The position numbers and the translations under genes were made by a program. DNA of 64,000 nt from Bifidobacterium sp. GTDB taxonomy: Bacteria; Actinomycetota; Actinomycetes; Actinomycetales; Bifidobacteriaceae. Shown piece after piece: positions 59,715-64,000 of this stretch. The stretch's first letter is position 1. Each line of letters opens with the position of its first letter. The stretch covers positions 152,609 to 216,608 of the forward strand of contig JAGGHK010000003.1 of NCBI GenBank assembly GCA_024104275.1, given 5' to 3'. The notes under the pieces are model-generated. The model saw only the letters and a list, made by a program, of their open reading frames with translations. It was not told the origin of the DNA and did not search any database.

Positions 59715-59777
59715 TGTTCACCTCACTTCTTTTCAATTCCATGTGCTGCGACACATTCCCGCAATCAGCGGAACCTG

Positions 59778-60311
59778 TCACTTCGTATTGTCTGTTTTCT
59801 TGTCGAGATCGTCGATCATGTCGTCGAGCATGTTGCTCTGCACGTCGCTGTCCTGAAGCTTGGAGCCCAGGATCTTGCCTGCAAGAGCGGTGGCCAAAGT
59901 CCCGACCTCGCTCTTCAACGTCACCATCGCCTGCTGTTGCTGCGAGGCTATGGAACGCTGGGCGTTGCTGGTGATCTGCTCCGCTTCCTTGTCCGCACGG
60001 GTGTGGGCATCGGAGATGATCTTCGTCGCCTCGCTGCGTGCGTTGTCGGTGATCTTGGATGCATCGACACGGGCGTGATTGAGTTGGTCCTCATACTTCT
60101 TCTTGGCGGAGTCCGCATCTTCCTTGGCTTTCTTGGCCTTGGCGATATTGCCTTCGATCTTTTCGGCGCGTTCGTCGAAAATGGCGTTGAACTTGGGCAT
60201 GAAGAATTTGTAGAAGAACACAGCGACTATGGCAAGAATGATCAGGGACCATACGATGTCATAGACCTTGGGAATAAACAGGTTGATGCCCTTAGAGGCA
60301 GCAAATGTCAT
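59778..60311 (-). CDS. atpF: F0 ATP synthase b subunit
   Basis: 177 residues. One N-terminal membrane helix (VYDIVWSLIILAIVAVFFYK), then a long charged coiled coil starting FMPKFNAIFDERAEKIEGNI and containing ADKEAEQITSNAQRSIASQQ. It forms the peripheral stalk holding F1 to the a subunit. AAAGGAGATCAC precedes ATG 60311. Confidence 0.97.
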   Translation of the reverse strand: MTFAASKGINLFIPKVYDIVWSLIILAIVAVFFYKFFMPKFNAIFDERAEKIEGNIAKAKKAKEDADSAKKKYEDQLNHARVDASKITDNARSEATKIISDAHTRADKEAEQITSNAQRSIASQQQQAMVTLKSEVGTLATALAGKILGSKLQDSDVQSNMLDDMIDDLDKKTDNTK

Positions 60312-60369
60312 CGTGATCTCCTTTCATCGTTCGTTTCTGTCATTGTTTTCGCTTGTTGCAGGTTCGTCT

Positions 60370-61558
<1,189 letters not shown>

Positions 61559-61847
61559 GTGCCCCTCCCTGATTTATCTTGAGGCCTACCAGTCTATTCC
61601 ACTCGACGGAAATGAAAGTGTCGCCTTCCACGAATCGACGTGAATTGGCAACAAAATCACTTCTTGGATTTTCGGAGGCAAGGAATCATGCGGAGCTTCG
61701 AGCACCGACACGACCCTCGACTCCGAATGGCCGCTGACGATTGTACGTCGCTTTTCCGAAAAAATGTAAATACCATCACATTTACTGGAAATATTAGCAT
61801 TGACAGATAATTATCAGCATCAATTAACAATCTTATGTTGGATTATT
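61559..61847. other. gap between metA and atpB, promoter region
   Basis: 289 bases. On the minus strand it must hold the atp operon promoter and the metA end. A 48-codon frame (61788-61642) has no ribosome site or recognisable content. An AT-rich patch at 61780-61860 is the likely metA-atp control/terminator region, but I see no clear hairpin. Confidence 0.4.
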
Positions 61848-62894
61848 TTAGCTTTCAACGGGGTTCATAACGAGCCCATATCCGTCATTTTCAAGCGGTT
61901 TGAAACAATCTTTGCGCGGCGCACCCGGCTCGTGCCGAATGGAGCGGTCAGTGCCCAATTTTTTCTCTGCGCGAAGTTTTGGAACTTCCCTCAAGTCGTA
62001 TGGGGTGGTTTCGTAGACCCAGTTGAGCCAGTTGCGCCAGAGCAGGTTCGCGTGGGCGCGCCAGGAGAACAGCGGCTCCATCGTGGGGTCGTCGTGTGGG
62101 AAATAATTGGCCGGGAACGGCACGTTCGTAAGGCCCTTCGCCTTGTCGCGCTCGTATTCGTCGCGCAGCGTGTACTTGCCGTACTCCCAATGGCCGAACA
62201 CGAAAACCTCCGAAAAATCGCGGGCGGCAATGAGGCCGGAACCGGCCTGCGGGCCCCAGGTGAGGACTTGGAGGTCTTTGTTTTTGGCGATATCGTCCTC
62301 GTTCATGCCCGCAACACGCGAGTGCGGCTGCAGCGAAATCTCGTCGAATCCGTTGGTGATGAAACAGTACTCATCCTGCAGATATTGCGGAAACACGCCG
62401 AAAAGCTTTTCCTTGAAATTTTGCTTGCGGATCCCGTAACGGTAGTTGAGACCGGCCATCGCACCCCAACACAGGTACATCGTGGAAAAGACGTGGGTCT
62501 GCGCCCAGTCGAGGATCTGAGTCAACTCGTCCCAGTAATCGACCTCTTCGAAATCAAGCTGTTCCACCGGGGCTCCGGTGACCACCAGACCGTCGTAGTA
62601 GTTGTCTTTGAAGGCGTCGAAGTTCTCGTAGAACTTGAGCAGATGGTCTGCGCTGACGTGGGTGGACTCGTGGGTCGAGGTCTTCATGAAATCGATGTCG
62701 ACCTGCAGCGGGGACTTGGAAATCAAGCGCAACAGCTGCGTTTCCGTCTCGATTTTCTTGGGCATCAGGTTGAGGATGACCAACTTCAGAGGGCGGATCT
62801 TCTGCTGCTCCGCTTCCGGTTTCTCGATGGCGAAAATGCGTTCCGAATCGAGTATTTCACGCGCCGGCAGTCCGCTGGCAATCTTGATAGGCAT
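61848..62894 (-). CDS. metA: homoserine O-acyltransferase, MetA type (probably acetyl-CoA using)
   Basis: 348 residues from ATG 62894 (MPIKIASGLPAREILDSERI), where the family begins; the ATG at 62936 is rejected. Nucleophile Cys142 in YLCWGAMAGL; His235 and Glu237 in VFGHWEYGKYTL. At position 111 the residue is Glu (GAPVEQLDFEEV), the form linked to acetyl-CoA rather than succinyl-CoA use in this family. It activates homoserine for methionine synthesis, drawing on the hom product. The 118-base leader to tRNA-fMet has no recognised riboswitch. Confidence 0.95.
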   Translation of the reverse strand: MPIKIASGLPAREILDSERIFAIEKPEAEQQKIRPLKLVILNLMPKKIETETQLLRLISKSPLQVDIDFMKTSTHESTHVSADHLLKFYENFDAFKDNYYDGLVVTGAPVEQLDFEEVDYWDELTQILDWAQTHVFSTMYLCWGAMAGLNYRYGIRKQNFKEKLFGVFPQYLQDEYCFITNGFDEISLQPHSRVAGMNEDDIAKNKDLQVLTWGPQAGSGLIAARDFSEVFVFGHWEYGKYTLRDEYERDKAKGLTNVPFPANYFPHDDPTMEPLFSWRAHANLLWRNWLNWVYETTPYDLREVPKLRAEKKLGTDRSIRHEPGAPRKDCFKPLENDGYGLVMNPVES

Positions 62895-63011
62895 GGTTCC
62901 ATTATGGACGCACTTCTGGCCAGTTTCTGCCCTCATAGCAAAAAACTCGCCGGAAATTTGACATTTGCTTCATTACCCGTAATCTAGATTATTGCTGTAT
63001 TAAACAGCCGT

Positions 63012-63088
63012 CGCGGGGTGGAGCAGTTCGGTAGCTCGCTGGGCTCATAACCCAGAGGTCTCAGGTTCAAATCCTGACCCCGCTACCA
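63012..63088 (+). tRNA. initiator tRNA-fMet (CAT anticodon)
   Basis: A 77-nt cloverleaf: unpaired C1 with U72, three G-C pairs in the anticodon stem (CTGGGCTCATAACCCAG), anticodon CAT, D-loop TTCGGTAG, T-arm TCAGGTTCAAATCCTGA, encoded CCA at the end. C1 mismatch and the GGG/CCC stem are initiator marks. Followed by an intrinsic terminator. Confidence 0.97.
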
Positions 63089-63126
63089 AAAGCCCGGAAT
63101 CTCAACGTTTTCGGGCTTCATTATTT
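63089..63126 (+). terminator. terminator after tRNA-fMet
   Basis: AAGCCCGGAA pairs with TTTTCGGGCTT around a short loop, then CATTATTTTT. Starts right after the tRNA CCA. Confidence 0.85.
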
Positions 63127-63161
63127 TTCGAGAACGTCAAAATGCGCTTAAAAGTACGCTG

Positions 63162-63190
63162 AAACCTGAGACCTCTGGTTATGGGTTCAG
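63162..63190. repeat. inverted partial copy of the tRNA-fMet anticodon/T-arm region
   Basis: AACCTGAGACCTCTGG (63164-63179) is the exact complement of tRNA positions 63052-63067. With one gap and three transition differences the match extends to about 30 bases (63036-63067 against 63162-63190). It lies 75 bases after the tRNA end, in front of a perfect 10-bp hairpin at 63219-63246. Confidence 0.7.
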
Positions 63191-63218
63191 AAGAATAAGC
63201 AACACACTAGAAGGAAGT

Positions 63219-63246
63219 GCTCGGCGCGAATCGCTCCGCGCCGAGC
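63219..63246. terminator. perfect 10-bp hairpin GCTCGGCGCG/CGCGCCGAGC
   Basis: 8-base loop AATCGCTC. No T-run, but directly past the stop of the small minus-strand remnant at 63256, so it may end minus-strand transcription. Could also mark the edge of an inserted segment. Confidence 0.5.
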
Positions 63247-63255
63247 CGGCCCTAA

Positions 63256-63440
63256 CTATCGCCTGCGATAGCTCCATACGACGGCCGCAGCGTAGCCTGT
63301 CACAGCCACGAGCAGCACGTCAACCACGGTGTTATCCGCGTTCGCCGCCAGAACGACGAAAAACGGCACAATGGTCTGGATAATCTCAGGGGCGTCAAAG
63401 CCCTTCCTATTTTTCGGGATACCGGCCAGAATGTGTGTCT
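63256..63440 (-). pseudogene. membrane-helix protein fragment beside the transposase
   Basis: Minus-strand frame ending with a TAG at 63256: HILAGIPKNRKGFDAPEIIQ, TIVPFFVVLAAN, then ADNTVVDVLLVAVTGYAAAV and VWSYRRR. Two hydrophobic stretches with a basic end suggest the C-terminus of a small membrane protein, maybe phage-derived. No start is visible; upstream the frame runs into the transposase end. Probably a remnant cut by the insertion. Low certainty. Confidence 0.3.
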
Positions 63441-63454
63441 GGCGGTCCTGTTTT

Positions 63455-64000
63455 TTAGTCGGTCTGGTTGGGGTATCTGGTGGCGGTGTGGAACTCGTTC
63501 CAGTCGATGCCGGTGCCCCAGGTCTCTGGCGTGCCGAGGGTGTGTGCCGCGCCTTCGGGCGAACGTTCCCATGCCTGGTTGCTGAGTTCCTCTATTTGCT
63601 CGTCGGTGATGGCGTGGGCGGCGAGCCATGCGGGGCTTTCGGGGTGTTCGGTGTGCATGTGGCACCACCGGCAGATGGCCTTGATCTCGTGGGTCAGTGG
63701 CAGGCCGTTGTGGTTGCGGAGCATGTCGCGCAGCCGGCGGTTCCATGACTCGCAGAGGTTGTTGTCCGGCGGTATCGGCTCCCGGCATTCGCCGGCCATA
63801 GTGATGAAGGTGTCCATGACGTGTTCGGCGATCCGCCTGCGGATCATGGTGCGGGCGCGCGCCAGGCGCTGGTGGGCGTCGTTGAGGCTGCCGTCGGCGT
63901 ACCTGCTCTTCTCGTCGAGGAAATCCCTGCAGTCCTGCTCCCGCTGGTTGTAGGCGGCGAGCCAGTCCGCCATCATGCCGGCGTCCCTGACCCGGCTGAG
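63455..64000 (-). mobile_element. IS256/IS1249-like transposase, N-terminal part beyond window
   Basis: The frame is open to the right edge (RDAGMMADWLAAYNQREQ...). PPDNNLCESWNRRLRDMLRN, HNGLPLTHEIKAICRWCHMH and TDEQIEELSNQAWE match the C-terminal region of IS1249-type transposases (NN-E-G-NAQLR-MLR-HRGLS...RRIKA-FWWCYMH in the family). The first part, including most of the DDE site, lies outside. It stands next to tRNA-fMet, a usual insertion area. Confidence 0.7.

Noticed and set aside
61642-61788. 48-codon minus-strand frame before atpB
   Set aside because: No ribosome site and no resemblance to AtpI or other small ATP synthase genes.
62895-63011. SAM or other riboswitch before metA
   Set aside because: Only about 115 bases and no recognisable conserved core or terminator switch.
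63012-63088. C1-U72 mismatch as an odd initiator tRNA
   Set aside because: This pair is usual for actinobacterial initiator tRNAs.

Overview
The window looks like a chromosomal segment of a Bifidobacterium-type actinobacterium. The evidence is the gene order (argS-lysA-hom-thrB; the RNase E/G-rplU-rpmA-obgE-proB string; tRNA-Trp-secE-nusG-rplK-rplA; a complete atpBEFHAGDC operon), the high-GC coding style, NucS mismatch repair, GTG/TTG starts, a MetA-type homoserine acyltransferase and a DUF4012 protein beside the polysaccharide genes. Species cannot be set from the sequence alone.

Layout. 1-2.3 kb: the 3' two-thirds of an AAA-family ATPase gene is missing at the left edge, then a truncated rmlC, a long hairpin and an IS30-family remnant. 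2.4-15.8 kb: an AT-richer exopolysaccharide locus with glycosyltransferases, a Wzy-like polymerase, a Wzx-like flippase, two frameshifted acyltransferase-3 genes, a GT4 and a GT2 enzyme, a DUF4012 protein and the priming sugar-phosphate transferase. 16-19 kb: a DHA2-type MFS exporter and a membrane-anchored HNH nuclease. 19.3-34.2 kb: a minus-strand housekeeping run (rplA, rplK, nusG, secE, tRNA-Trp, aminotransferase, proB, obgE, rpmA, rplU, RNase E/G, dapE). It is interrupted between rpmA and obgE by a toxin-antitoxin-like module with two antitoxin paralogues. 34.5-37.4 kb: an AEC transporter and a Maf-Nudix fusion. 37.8-39.7 kb: a decayed accessory patch (frame-split DUF3800-like gene, broken LPXTG protein, RelE/YafQ-like remnant). 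39.7-46 kb: thrB, hom, lysA, argS. 46-54 kb: small conserved genes, tRNA-Arg, a CYTH protein, a YbbN-like thioredoxin, a lipoprotein/membrane-protein pair, an FKBP lipoprotein and nucS. 54.3-62.9 kb: ATP synthase and metA. 63-64 kb: tRNA-fMet, then a transposase running off the right edge.

How it fits together. The polysaccharide genes form a nearly complete Wzx/Wzy pathway: priming transferase, four intact additional glycosyltransferases, flippase and polymerase. The two broken acyltransferases and the cut rmlC indicate recent remodelling or phase variation. Lysine/threonine/methionine precursor genes (lysA, hom, thrB, dapE, metA) are spread through the window. MetA carries the Glu111 form associated with acetyl-CoA use.

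The most unusual non-coding structure is a set of intergenic palindrome arrays with exact periods. One has a 62-bp period and occurs at two loci (22.3 kb and 32.7 kb). The other has a 51-bp period, with half-steps alternating 21 and 30 bp (47.6 kb). Both periods are close to whole numbers of DNA turns, which suggests protein-binding arrays. No cas genes, rRNA genes or recognised riboswitches were seen.
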